DNA of 64,000 nucleotides, taken from the NCBI GenBank assembly GCA_958428235.1, contig CAUAFG010000008.1:1-64000 (forward strand), written 5' to 3'. Source of the DNA: Faeciplasma sp900553675. Its GTDB lineage: Bacteria > Bacillota > Clostridia > Oscillospirales > Ruminococcaceae. The position numbers were made by a program, and so were the translations under genes. Positions 16,823-26,596 of this stretch are shown here, piece after piece. Numbering within the stretch: the first letter of the stretch is position 1; the number at the start of each line of letters is the position of its first letter. Under the pieces are notes generated by a model, which was not told the DNA's origin, made no database searches, and was given only the letters and a program-made list of their open reading frames with translations.

Positions 16823-18025
16823 TCATAATAATGTAAGCAGTTTCTGCATATCTTCATCATGATTAAAATTCTTTTTTAAAACGTTCTCAGAAAGCTTTTT
16901 TTGCAGCTGCTTATCATCCAACACTCTCATAATTTCTGAAGCGAGACGCTCAGCACTTAATGGTAGAAGTATTCCATCGTATTCCGAAATAATTTGTTCA
17001 GCATTACCGGTGCAATCTGATGCAACTATGACTTTACCAAGTATCTGAGCTTCTTCCACTGCTATGCTCTTACCTTCAAATCTGGTTGCATGAACATATA
17101 TATCCGCATTCTTTATATAGGGGTATGGATTTTCCATTGAACCCATAAGAATAAATCTTTCTTTCAAACCAAAATCTGAAATCTGCCGTTCGAGCGCGAC
17201 TCTTTCCGGACCTTCGCCAAGAATGTACCATCTAATATCTCGTCCTGCATCAACCATTAGTTTCAGGGATTTTATTGCAATATCATATCCTTTCTGATAA
17301 TGAAGTCTGCCAACCGTAACAAGACGTACACCAGTATAGCCGTCATCAAAGCCACTTCCAAGGCAAGCTTTTGTCCGTATGCCATCAACATCAAGGAAAT
17401 TGTGAAAAACTGATACCTTGTCTTCATATTGAGGGTAAACTTTTAGAAATTGGGTTCCAACCTCTTTAGAAACCGTAAATATCCTGTCCATACTATCATA
17501 ACAGCCACGATCTAATTTTTTAGTATATCCTGCCATGATATAGTCTATATGTATGAATGCAACTTTACGCTTTGCAATAACTTTATCTGCAGTAAAGTAT
17601 GTTGAAGCGCCTTCCAAATATGCTACCGCTAAATCATATTGGTCATTCGGCGCCGGTGTTCCTTCAGAAATAAGACGCCATAAGAGCTTATCAAGCTGTA
17701 ATCGATTCGTCTTTATTTGCTCATATAAATTTGAGAAAAAATATCCAATAAGTCTGAATCCGGTAAGATTATAAAAGAACTTCTTCAATATGTATCCAAA
17801 AGCTTTGATTCTGCCCTTAGATGAAAGAACCGATTCACAGCTGATTTTTTTATTAAGTACTCTAACACCATCAGGAATCCTTGAAAAAAGCTCGCCCTGC
17901 GGCAGCATTACTAAAAGATCTATCTGGCATCCTTCACATTCGTTGAATTTCCTGAGCAATTCAATGAGAGCGGTTTCCGCACCAGCTTGACCCAACGTAT
18001 TAATTACGAACAGTATCTTTTTCAT
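16823..18025 (-). CDS. Glycosyltransferase family 4
   Basis: A 400-residue GT-B fold enzyme. It has the N-terminal 'TLGQAGAETAL' glycine-rich loop of GT4 proteins and 'VTVGRLHYQKGYDIAIKSL' in the second Rossmann half. The E-x7-E nucleotide-sugar motif appears as 'EGKSIAVEE'. GT4 members are retaining transferases acting on lipid-linked oligosaccharides at the inner face of the membrane. The start overlaps the 3' end of the DUF2304 gene by 26 nt. It has only a poor ribosome binding site and is likely translated by coupling. Confidence 0.9.
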   Translation of the reverse strand: MKKILFVINTLGQAGAETALIELLRKFNECEGCQIDLLVMLPQGELFSRIPDGVRVLNKKISCESVLSSKGRIKAFGYILKKFFYNLTGFRLIGYFFSNLYEQIKTNRLQLDKLLWRLISEGTPAPNDQYDLAVAYLEGASTYFTADKVIAKRKVAFIHIDYIMAGYTKKLDRGCYDSMDRIFTVSKEVGTQFLKVYPQYEDKVSVFHNFLDVDGIRTKACLGSGFDDGYTGVRLVTVGRLHYQKGYDIAIKSLKLMVDAGRDIRWYILGEGPERVALERQISDFGLKERFILMGSMENPYPYIKNADIYVHATRFEGKSIAVEEAQILGKVIVASDCTGNAEQIISEYDGILLPLSAERLASEIMRVLDDKQLQKKLSENVLKKNFNHDEDMQKLLTLL

Positions 18026-18428
18026 CACTCTGCGGTTTTAACGCATTCTCTCCTTTCATGCTATCGTGATATTCTAAACTTTCATTTTCAAGCTCTTTTA
18101 TTCTGTCCTGAGCAACAGTGAGATTTATTCCAAGATCGCGAACTTGTCCAGAGAGTTTTGCAAGTTTCTGAAAGCAATAAAACAGTCCAAATCCTGCCAG
18201 AATAATGGCGACCATAAAGATAATTGATGGAGCATAATCAACCCCAAAGAAATCAGCAATAACAGAACATAGTGTCGGGAATAAGCAAAATACAATAACA
18301 ATAACGCCAAGAAATAACCAGAACAAGCTCTGCCGCTCTGTGATTATGCGCTTAACTATTGACCTCAGTGCGAAAATGATAAGCGCTATTCCTGCTAAAA
18401 TACCAAAAAGCTGTAAAGTAAGCGTCAT
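18000..18428 (-). CDS. DUF2304 membrane protein
   Basis: A 142-residue protein with three hydrophobic helices (about residues 5-24, 36-62 and 68-90) and a charged coiled-coil tail. This matches the DUF2304 family. DUF2304 genes are typically adjacent to GT2 polyprenyl-phosphate glycosyltransferases and are thought to act as membrane partners. Such a GT2 is encoded two genes downstream, which supports the call. The gap to pelG is 20 bp and its 3' end overlaps the GT4 gene. Confidence 0.8.
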   Translation of the reverse strand: MTLTLQLFGILAGIALIIFALRSIVKRIITERQSLFWLFLGVIVIVFCLFPTLCSVIADFFGVDYAPSIIFMVAIILAGFGLFYCFQKLAKLSGQVRDLGINLTVAQDRIKELENESLEYHDSMKGENALKPQSDEKDTVRN

Positions 18429-18448
18429 TATAAATCAAATCCTTTCTT

Positions 18449-19909
18449 CTACATTTTTTTATCGACATTCTGCTCTTTATGGTATATCTGCTGATCAGGC
18501 ATCTTGCCATTTTTGTATGGAAGTATTGAGCCAACACAGAATGTATGAGCATATATATTCTTTTCCATTTTTCTCATTCGTAAAAAGGAAAAGGCATAGG
18601 CAAGTAATGCCGCCACTGTAAAACCACTACCATACCAAGCAACAGGAAGATTTGTGGAAATATAAGCTCCAATAGTACCTACGCAAGAAAAAATCAATCC
18701 TGTTATAACCGTCCCTTTGTAATCAGTGAAATACTGCAAAAACAGTATATTTGAATACATTATAAATGAGATAAAGTAGCCAACCGCCATAAGCGGATAT
18801 ATCTCCATTGTCATGCCCCCGAATCCAATCATCGGAAGAAAAATTACTGCCAATAAATAAATAATTATTGATATTGCAAATTGTATATAAACCATATCCA
18901 TTGATTCTTTGACAAGACTTTGAAACAATCTTTTTCTACTCTTCTCAATTTGTTCATAGCTTCCACCAACAATCGCTGTATTAAACTGTCGATAGTATTT
19001 AAAAAAGTGCATTTCAACTTTTGAAACAAACAGAACTGTTGCCGAAAGATTAGTAAACATTCCTAAACATGTAGCCATATCATAAGGTTGATTGCATACA
19101 TATGTATTAGCTATTTCCATACGCCAAGGGACTGTCCAAAACACAAAGTTATGACAGAATAAACCAAAAATATAGAGGAAGTCAGAAAGTACCAATCTCC
19201 AATACTGTTTAAAATATCTTAATACTTGACGAAATCTGTTGCTTGATTCCGAAAAGCGCCGCTTAACCATAAAAAGTTCAAGAATGGCTGTTAGCCAAAA
19301 TCCAATAGCTAATGCCAGCAACATGCTGTATGTAATCTCCATGTCAAAAACATACCTGAACAAACAACTGGTTAAAACAGAAGTAATTGCACCGGCAATA
19401 AAGAAGAGTGATACGCGAGAAAACTGCTTTATTACAACTCCGTAAAGCATCAATGCGAAAACAAGCGTCAGTGACATATAGCACATATACGATGTAAAAA
19501 CATAATAAACAGGAACTTTTCCGACAATTATCTCCCAAAGATAAAATGGGACGGAAATTATAGTTGATATCCCAAGCTTCAGAAGTATGCCAACAAATAT
19601 ACATGGTGGAATATCTGAAAATTGCTTTTCAAAGTTTCTGTCTGCAATGTATTTAGATAAAACAGAATTAAACGCTGATGAAAACAGAAGTGAGAAAATA
19701 AATATATATAAAACCGTGCAGGAAAACAGTTCCCTATCGTAATATTTGACGCTATCAAATCCAAGAAGAAAATACATTAAAAGAAGACTTCCCATTATAA
19801 CCAACATAGGAGCAATCGTATATATAACGCTAAGACCTATGCCATAAAGTGATGATACTATAGTTCGTTTACTGTATATTCTATTAAGCTTTATACCTAT
19901 CCCTGCCAT
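18449..19909 (-). CDS. pelG: PelG-like exopolysaccharide exporter
   Basis: A 486-residue, roughly 12-helix MOP-superfamily protein. It carries PelG features: the N-terminus 'MAGIGIKLNRIYSKRTI', the 'GLSVIYTIAPML' first helix, and the 'CLGMFTNLSATVLFVSKVE' segment. In Pel systems PelG is the inner-membrane transporter that works with PelD, PelE and the glycosyltransferase PelF. The gene lies directly after pelF (40 bp gap) with GAAGGTG before the ATG. PelD, PelE and PelF homologues upstream confirm the context. Confidence 0.9.
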   Translation of the reverse strand: MAGIGIKLNRIYSKRTIVSSLYGIGLSVIYTIAPMLVIMGSLLLMYFLLGFDSVKYYDRELFSCTVLYIFIFSLLFSSAFNSVLSKYIADRNFEKQFSDIPPCIFVGILLKLGISTIISVPFYLWEIIVGKVPVYYVFTSYMCYMSLTLVFALMLYGVVIKQFSRVSLFFIAGAITSVLTSCLFRYVFDMEITYSMLLALAIGFWLTAILELFMVKRRFSESSNRFRQVLRYFKQYWRLVLSDFLYIFGLFCHNFVFWTVPWRMEIANTYVCNQPYDMATCLGMFTNLSATVLFVSKVEMHFFKYYRQFNTAIVGGSYEQIEKSRKRLFQSLVKESMDMVYIQFAISIIIYLLAVIFLPMIGFGGMTMEIYPLMAVGYFISFIMYSNILFLQYFTDYKGTVITGLIFSCVGTIGAYISTNLPVAWYGSGFTVAALLAYAFSFLRMRKMEKNIYAHTFCVGSILPYKNGKMPDQQIYHKEQNVDKKM

Positions 19910-19949
19910 ATTTTCACCTTCACTTAGCGTTAAAACAATGTGTTTAATG

Positions 19950-21503
19950 TTATTTCAGCAATCTGTCCTTAAGCATATCAAATGACATCTGCATTTCACT
20001 TGCCGCATCTGCTGCATTGTTTTCATTTGAAGCAGATTTACAATTAACATCAGATATAGCTACATCGTCATTTACCAATTCGCTATATATTTTTTGGTAT
20101 GTATTCTTCATATCTTGTATTTTATACTTTGAAAGAACTCTTTTCTTGCCGATTTCGCCCATTTGAGTACATAATTCCTTGTCCTCGGATAAAGTGATGA
20201 TAGCTTTCACTATATCAGGAATACTCATAACAGGAACGACTATGCCTGCAGATCCAAAATCGTCAGATTCACCATAAATAAGCCCGCTGCAATTACCTAC
20301 ATTTGTAGCTATACTTGGCTTTCCGGCTGCAAATCCTTCAAGTATTGTCAAAGGCTGACCTTCGCTTATACTTGTCAGAATTAAAACATCCATTTTACCT
20401 ATGTAATCAACCGTCTTTATCGTACCTGTAAATATTATATCCGATGCGTTAAGCGAACTAACGAGCTCCTGACATTCTTTAAAATACTCCGGATCTTCAT
20501 CCGACGGACCCATGATCCATAGTTTAATATGAGAATTAATCTGATGAGCATAGTGAAAAGCAGTTATCATAGTTTTAACGTCTTTAATAGGGGTTACTCT
20601 TAGAATCGCACCGATATTAAAGTATTCATCGCTCAAATCTTTAACCGGAATGTCAATAAAATTCTCTGTTTTCACTCCATTAGGAGTAACAACAGTTTTT
20701 TCTTTTGGACATCCAAGCTCAATCTGCAATTGTCTTGCGTGCTCAAAAAGTGAAGTGACAAGTTCAGCATAATTATATGCACAAAGACTCATCTTTCTGA
20801 ACTGATTTATCCAAATATCCTTAAAGACTCCTTTTACCCACTTTGCACGTATAATTTCTTCTTCGCGTTCACGTGTGTAAATACCATGTTCAGATATCAA
20901 CAGCTTTGAACCCGGGTGAAGAACCTTCTGCATTGAACCAATTATTCCTGCATAGCCGGTTGCAACGCAATGATATATATCCGCATCTACCATAGGAACG
21001 CGCATAGATAAAAACATTGTCAGATATATAGACCGCATTGTCCACAAAAAGTCGGTAAATGGCAGAGAATGATAGTTAGACTTGTAGAAGTCAATAATCA
21101 CGTCTAAAAAATCTTTTCCCATAAGCAACTTATCCACAGACGGTTTTTTTCTTGCGAAAAGGTTAAAGATACATTCCCAATCTACGTTATCACCGCTTAC
21201 AAGGCTATGCAATGCATTTATCTCGTCCTTAGAAAGCTTAATCTTTCTTTCTGAATTTTTTGTATTCTCACTCGCATATTCGTAATCATTAAGATATACT
21301 TCATAAATGGAAATCAAATTATCCGGAATCTTATATTTAAATTTTCCGCTTGTTTCCCTACTGGCTATTATAGCGATTAGCGAAAAATCGATATTCGGAA
21401 ATGTATTGATAATGCTATGTATCCAACTTGAAACGCCGCCGATTTCATATGGATAGCAGCCCTCTGCTATAATGCATACTTTAATTTTACTGTTTTTAGC
21501 CAC
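19950..21503 (-). CDS. pelF: PelF-like glycosyltransferase (GT4)
   Basis: A 517-residue GT4 protein. It opens with 'VCIIAEGCYPYEIGGVSSWIHSII', a diagnostic PelF N-terminus, and has the E-x7-E motif in 'EGQPLTILEG'. In Pel systems PelF polymerises the amino-sugar polymer from UDP-sugars in the cytosol and docks on PelG/PelD/PelE. The likely start is GTG at 21503, with GGTGGG 7 nt upstream. A TTG five codons earlier is less likely. A Ser/Asn/Ala-rich tail of about 40 residues is an extra. Confidence 0.92.
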   Translation of the reverse strand: MAKNSKIKVCIIAEGCYPYEIGGVSSWIHSIINTFPNIDFSLIAIIASRETSGKFKYKIPDNLISIYEVYLNDYEYASENTKNSERKIKLSKDEINALHSLVSGDNVDWECIFNLFARKKPSVDKLLMGKDFLDVIIDFYKSNYHSLPFTDFLWTMRSIYLTMFLSMRVPMVDADIYHCVATGYAGIIGSMQKVLHPGSKLLISEHGIYTREREEEIIRAKWVKGVFKDIWINQFRKMSLCAYNYAELVTSLFEHARQLQIELGCPKEKTVVTPNGVKTENFIDIPVKDLSDEYFNIGAILRVTPIKDVKTMITAFHYAHQINSHIKLWIMGPSDEDPEYFKECQELVSSLNASDIIFTGTIKTVDYIGKMDVLILTSISEGQPLTILEGFAAGKPSIATNVGNCSGLIYGESDDFGSAGIVVPVMSIPDIVKAIITLSEDKELCTQMGEIGKKRVLSKYKIQDMKNTYQKIYSELVNDDVAISDVNCKSASNENNAADAASEMQMSFDMLKDRLLK

Positions 21504-21538
21504 TTTAATTCCCACCAATCGTTATAAAAAATTCGGTA

Positions 21539-23419
21539 TTATGGTGATTCAAGTTTATACATATTTTCTTCTGTAATTATTACTTCGTTTTCATAAGCCT
21601 CAAGTATATAGCTTGTATCAGATAGCTTAATAAGCTTACCACCGGAAATACTGTCCGGAATAGAATTAAACATACGAATAACAAAGTATGCCGGCTCATC
21701 GTTGCTTGATTTGTTTATACTGATTTTCAATTGGTTTTCTGTTTCATAATAATCGTAATTGCAGGTAATCAATTTGCGTATTCTGCGTTCAAGTTCATCT
21801 GCAAGTACAAAATCAAATTGTTTGAAATCATTGTAATATGTTATTCCAGAAGCCCACTTAATACTAAGTTTGTTCCAGTAGTCCTCATCATTATTAGGAT
21901 AAAGTACCCTGTCTATATCAATATATTGTAAATCAAGAGCAAGAGCGGTTTCATTTGATATTAGTTCAATATCATCAACCGCTTCATGGCTGAAGCCATA
22001 GCTTGTAAGTCCAAGAAGCAAGACATTATCGTTTAACGATGAAATCAATGGATCTCCGTTTTCTCTGTCATAAAGAACCATTGAAACATCTCCCAGGATT
22101 CCATTTTTGTCTGAAAGATGTGGTTCTAAATCATGAGGCTCAAAATCACCGCAATATACTGAAGAAAACCTCCATTTGGGAACTACTTCATTAAAGAATT
22201 TACTATTACATTCTAAAACATCATCAAGCTCTTGATCAGAAGTTTGTTTCAACGATAGCCCCATAGTGCCTAATAGCTTTCTTATCTGCTTTATGGCATA
22301 GCTAGCCATATCATTTGAATCTTCAGCCTCAATGCTGTAATCAGTCTGAGCAGAGACATAAAAATCTGCGGTTTGATTATAGTTATATATGGTTTGAACA
22401 ACGCTTGGCCATAAAACACTCCATGAAAGAGTATCTGCACGATGACCGTAGAGTTCAGAAAGCATATCGTTATTCTCTGCCATAAGCCATGGATAATTAA
22501 AAATACAGTTCGCCTGAGCATTTGCTACAGGATAAACAAATGTACGGGATGTTCTTGATATAAAAGCAGTAAGAGTGCCAAGAAGAGCATTATCAGAAAA
22601 AACATTGCTGTTAATAACAAATACATTTGAATTTCCGGTAACTGTTCGCCATAAAAGAGGTGGCATCTCCTCGTTATCTATATTAAGCTCATCCTGATCG
22701 TCTAATATAGCAACTGCGTAAACTTCATATCCTGGTCTTAGCGTGAAATACGGAATAGTAAGATGCATATCATACTTTTCGCCATAGTCATCGTCATCAT
22801 GATAAAGCCTGTCATTACATAGATAAAAATCACCAAATAAATGGACACCGTCAATCTCATATTCTTTAGATACAATTCTTCTTATTCCAAGCGAATTTCT
22901 AAGGACAGAGCTGTCGCTTAAGGGCTTTATATCTTGTAATTGAGTTATAACGATATCAACCCCCGATTCACAAACATCGCTAAACTTATTTATATCATAT
23001 GATGTTTCCGGAATACCATCGCATATAAGTATATCAAATCCTTTAATTTCCGAAGCCTCTGGCCAGTAACTAAATAGTTCATATCTATACTTATACAAAC
23101 TGCACCACAGTTGAACAGTTTCTTGCACTTTTACATCTCCAGATGGTAAAATTATAGCAACATTCCTAGGCTTAGAAGATATCACGTCGTTTGGGATAAC
23201 AGATTCTAATAAAGAATTTGAAGAGTCCGAAGAATTTATATTGATACCTTCTGCATTCAATGCGTTTGAAAGAGTATCAACAACTTCCTGCGAAGCGTGT
23301 TCATTGACAAAGTCATCATCTGCAAGGATATTTCCATATATAGTTAAGGACATAAACAAGAAAAAAATCACAATAAACAAAGTGATTATAGTTAAGAATA
23401 CTCGCTTTGATATATACAT
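21539..23419 (-). CDS. PelA/DUF2194-like membrane-anchored protein
   Basis: A 626-residue protein with one N-terminal helix (about residues 7-31) and a large domain predicted to lie outside the cell. Its place between pelE and pelF is where Gram-positive Pel loci encode the PelA deacetylase domain. Blocks such as 'NVAIILPSGDVKVQETVQLW' and 'DILICDG' resemble DUF2194 proteins found in Pel-like clusters. I cannot find the D-G-D and H-x3-H metal residues of PelA deacetylases, so it may be inactive or a different enzyme. AGGAGG lies 5 nt before the ATG and 11 bp after pelE begin. Confidence 0.65.
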   Translation of the reverse strand: MYISKRVFLTIITLFIVIFFLFMSLTIYGNILADDDFVNEHASQEVVDTLSNALNAEGININSSDSSNSLLESVIPNDVISSKPRNVAIILPSGDVKVQETVQLWCSLYKYRYELFSYWPEASEIKGFDILICDGIPETSYDINKFSDVCESGVDIVITQLQDIKPLSDSSVLRNSLGIRRIVSKEYEIDGVHLFGDFYLCNDRLYHDDDDYGEKYDMHLTIPYFTLRPGYEVYAVAILDDQDELNIDNEEMPPLLWRTVTGNSNVFVINSNVFSDNALLGTLTAFISRTSRTFVYPVANAQANCIFNYPWLMAENNDMLSELYGHRADTLSWSVLWPSVVQTIYNYNQTADFYVSAQTDYSIEAEDSNDMASYAIKQIRKLLGTMGLSLKQTSDQELDDVLECNSKFFNEVVPKWRFSSVYCGDFEPHDLEPHLSDKNGILGDVSMVLYDRENGDPLISSLNDNVLLLGLTSYGFSHEAVDDIELISNETALALDLQYIDIDRVLYPNNDEDYWNKLSIKWASGITYYNDFKQFDFVLADELERRIRKLITCNYDYYETENQLKISINKSSNDEPAYFVIRMFNSIPDSISGGKLIKLSDTSYILEAYENEVIITEENMYKLESP

Positions 23420-23429
23420 GATGTCCCTC

Positions 23430-24335
23430 CTAACTCAGTATACGTATAAAGTCAAGCATTTCTTTATCAATAACTATATTTGACTTTTTAATATCGTTAA
23501 CTACTGCAAATAACTCATCCCTACTCTGAATGGTATAATACAAATGTATAGAACACTTGTATGTATTAAGTTCACCACTACGGCATTCATTGGCACGATT
23601 TACCCACGTTCGCGCCCTACTATAATCTTTTATATTGAGCAAAAGATCAGTTACATCTAAATAGTTTTGTGAACTTAAATGCCACTTATTATTCTGATAC
23701 ATATCATCCATCATGCCGTCAAGCATATAAACGTATGATCTTTGTTCAATATCATCCATAATATTTGCCTGAAGTACCGGAAGTATATAATTAATTGCAT
23801 CAACAATTGTAGGAACGTTGTTGGGCATCTGCTTTATTCGATACAATTTGGTTTGTGCAACAGACTGAAACTCTGAAAGATAATTTGTTACAGCAGTCGC
23901 AGCGTAATGTGATGATTCAGCATCACTGCTTGCTATAGCTCTTGTTATACTTGGAGTTTGAATTATTGAACGTTCCTTGAGAACATTTAGCAGAAGCTGC
24001 CTTAATGACGAAGTATCGCTCATAACAAGAGCGTCTCGAATCGATATATAGTTCATTTCTGTCTGCTCATCGGAAGCAAGAACTGATTCCGTACGATCGG
24101 TTGAAAATGTAATGGATTCAGAATCAAATTTGCTTGTACGAAAAATTGCAAAAAGCAGCCAATACATAAAATAACATGAAGGTCCGACAATTGGGCAAAC
24201 AATATAAAATATTCCCAAAAGAATCGTTGAAGCTTTTTTCCCTTTTGGCATAAAAATTCCGACAATAATGAATGCTAAAGCGATAATGACATTTACAATT
24301 AATAGAGCTAATATAAAAACTATACTCTTATTCAC
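23430..24335 (-). CDS. pelE: PelE-like membrane protein
   Basis: A 301-residue protein with two N-terminal helices (about 5-28 and 36-65) and a helical, TPR-like cytosolic part. The 'SSDAESSHYAATAVTNYL' segment matches the conserved region of PelE, which joins PelD and PelG in the synthase complex. It begins with GTG, with AAAGGTG nearby upstream, 21 bp after the end of the pelD-like gene. Sequence similarity alone would be modest. The position between pelD and the PelA-like gene carries much of the weight. Confidence 0.82.
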   Translation of the reverse strand: MNKSIVFILALLIVNVIIALAFIIVGIFMPKGKKASTILLGIFYIVCPIVGPSCYFMYWLLFAIFRTSKFDSESITFSTDRTESVLASDEQTEMNYISIRDALVMSDTSSLRQLLLNVLKERSIIQTPSITRAIASSDAESSHYAATAVTNYLSEFQSVAQTKLYRIKQMPNNVPTIVDAINYILPVLQANIMDDIEQRSYVYMLDGMMDDMYQNNKWHLSSQNYLDVTDLLLNIKDYSRARTWVNRANECRSGELNTYKCSIHLYYTIQSRDELFAVVNDIKKSNIVIDKEMLDFIRILS

Positions 24336-24356
24336 AAATTGCCATCACCTTTCGCA

Positions 24357-26510
24357 TCAAATTGCAGCAGAAGCATCCAACCCTTTATCTTTTAACCTTT
24401 TTATTACTATTCTTGAATCAAAAACATTTGTATTTGTTAAAAGTATCTGCAATGTATCAGTTCCGCACATACCCATACTATCGGTAAACCTAATAGCATC
24501 TTTAACTAAGTCATTCATTTGTATTGGACTACGACCATTGGTCGCAACGTTAATAAGGCAGTATTCTGTAAGATGATTGTCACTGGCTTTTTTGTATAAC
24601 TCAAGCAATTCTTCAAACGCCTTTTCATTTAATATGTTGGTATTTTCTATAAGTCGTGAATTCTTAGTTATTTCTAAAAGTTCAACAGAACGAGCAACTG
24701 CGTTACTGATAAGCTTGCATATTACTTGAAGAAGATTCAAATAATACAATGTCATATGATCATATTTAACGTCCCACAACATAACTATAAAGGATATATT
24801 GTCATTAACGTCAGCTAAGCAGCCTATCATGCCAGGCAAAGCAGAATCTAAAGAACGGTTAACATAGGATTTTTTTGTTTCAAGCTGATCAAAAATTACC
24901 GGTAAACTATCTTTCCTGATGGACTTTCCAAGAGAACGCGAACGCTCATTAGTTGATGAAATAACCCTTAAATATCCATTTTCTAAGACTTGGTATATTG
25001 AAATGCTCTCAGTTTCCAACATTTGAATAAGTATTCGTGTGGCTTCAAACAAAACTTCATTTTGTTTGGCATTGTCAAGAGCCTCAATAATGTTATATAT
25101 ATATCCGACACTTTCGCTGCTATCAACAACTCGTTCTTCAAAGAAATCTTTTATTCTGACATTGCTCTGATTTATATTATTGATATTATCAAGTCTATCA
25201 TTTAAATAATCAGTTTCCAACTTAATGTCACGCTTTGTTTGCATAAGCGTATCTCTGACATAGCCAACTGCAAGAGCAACAATAAAAATCTGCGCTATCC
25301 ATATATATACTTTCATATCCATAAGAACGGCAAGTCCTGTGCGATTATTAGTTTCAGTCAAAATTCTAACCAAAGTACAAAGTGAAGCCGATAAAACGCC
25401 CATCTTGCTTCCGTAATATGCGCTGAAAAGCAAAGTACACAGTAAATAAATATCTATCGATGATAATGCATCATTATGCTTAAATAGCGAAGTAAGGAAA
25501 AAGCATATCAGGACTGTTAAGAAAACCTCAGCCACAGAAAAAAGGGTTTTTAAAAATGTATGCTTTTTTTCATTCACTGATGAGCTATTACCGCTGTGCA
25601 AGAACTTACTAAGCGAAGATTGAATAACTCTTACAATTTCAGCAATTGCCTGTTGGTAATCAACTTTTGTGCTAAAGGCAAACTCATTGGAAAAAAGCTC
25701 CCCATTTAATACTCGCCTTGAAGAAACACCTAATGTAACATCGTTTATACTAAGTTTACGGACAAACGCTGTTTGAATAACTTTAACTAATTCATTATCA
25801 TCGAGAACATATTTTGAAGCTATATGATAAAGACTGTGCGACCTTTCTTCGCTGCTTACAAGCTTATATAAAGCCTCGACAGCATCGCCACTATTGAGAA
25901 CAGAATAAGAATATTTCGAATCAATAGCTATTTCATCGCCTTTGGCGGCAGATAAGCACTTTGATGTAACAACATCTATACAGTCAACAGCCTCATTTGG
26001 CATATAATAAAGATTACACAGACGCACAACCGTTGATTCCATTGTTGCAGTGCTATTATATTCAAGTGCAAGCATTTCGCCTTGACGAAGAATAATTCCA
26101 TGTTCAGTTATTGGATGAGGTACCATATCCTCAGTAATATCAACAACGCTTGACTTATCATATACCTGTTCAGATGAAAGGTATACAAAATGCCTCACAC
26201 CGCTTTTGCTGGAACACATCAGGAGATTGCTCACATTTCCAATATATCTTTGCTTTAAATCACTCTTATGGTATGCACCGCGGTATGCATTATCATAAGC
26301 ACCCATATAAATAACAACATTTGGATGACAACTTTCAAAAGCTCTTGACAAGTCCTCGGAAGAATAACTATATGTATAATGCTGGAACACTTTTTGTGGA
26401 GCAGAGCCTGATTCCGAAAGCGTACAGACACGCCAGTCTTCTTTTGTAAACTTGTCAATTAAAAAATTTGTAAAAGCACTATGTTGTCCAACAATCAAGC
26501 AGCTATGCAT
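24357..26510 (-). CDS. pelD: SDR-PelD fusion, putative c-di-GMP receptor
   Basis: A 717-residue fusion. Residues 1-290 resemble an extended SDR/NAD-dependent epimerase, but the G-x-x-G-x-x-G loop is reduced to GQHSAFT and the catalytic Y-x-x-x-K reads HGIIL, so it looks inactive. Four membrane helices at about 317-418 and a coiled coil at 424-460 follow. Next come a GAF-like domain (about 470-610) and a C-terminal GGDEF-like domain with RFTD at 674-677, five residues, then GTDTL. The layout matches PelD. A preserved RxxD inhibitory site beside a dead active site suggests a c-di-GMP sensor that switches on polymer synthesis. It is the first gene of the operon, with a strong G-rich ribosome binding site. 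Confidence 0.88.
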   Translation of the reverse strand: MHSCLIVGQHSAFTNFLIDKFTKEDWRVCTLSESGSAPQKVFQHYTYSYSSEDLSRAFESCHPNVVIYMGAYDNAYRGAYHKSDLKQRYIGNVSNLLMCSSKSGVRHFVYLSSEQVYDKSSVVDITEDMVPHPITEHGIILRQGEMLALEYNSTATMESTVVRLCNLYYMPNEAVDCIDVVTSKCLSAAKGDEIAIDSKYSYSVLNSGDAVEALYKLVSSEERSHSLYHIASKYVLDDNELVKVIQTAFVRKLSINDVTLGVSSRRVLNGELFSNEFAFSTKVDYQQAIAEIVRVIQSSLSKFLHSGNSSSVNEKKHTFLKTLFSVAEVFLTVLICFFLTSLFKHNDALSSIDIYLLCTLLFSAYYGSKMGVLSASLCTLVRILTETNNRTGLAVLMDMKVYIWIAQIFIVALAVGYVRDTLMQTKRDIKLETDYLNDRLDNINNINQSNVRIKDFFEERVVDSSESVGYIYNIIEALDNAKQNEVLFEATRILIQMLETESISIYQVLENGYLRVISSTNERSRSLGKSIRKDSLPVIFDQLETKKSYVNRSLDSALPGMIGCLADVNDNISFIVMLWDVKYDHMTLYYLNLLQVICKLISNAVARSVELLEITKNSRLIENTNILNEKAFEELLELYKKASDNHLTEYCLINVATNGRSPIQMNDLVKDAIRFTDSMGMCGTDTLQILLTNTNVFDSRIVIKRLKDKGLDASAAI

Positions 26511-26596
26511 CCACAGTCGGCCCCCCTCTTTCGCCTGATTATAGCAGGTCTATAAAAATATGCAATTCTCACAAAAATGCTGTTTCATATGATTAT

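Noticed and set aside
6550..26510. Teichoic-acid or S-layer glycosylation locus
   Set aside because: No TagA/TagF/LCP, CDP-glycerol or S-layer genes are present, while PelD, PelE, PelF and PelG homologues are in order.
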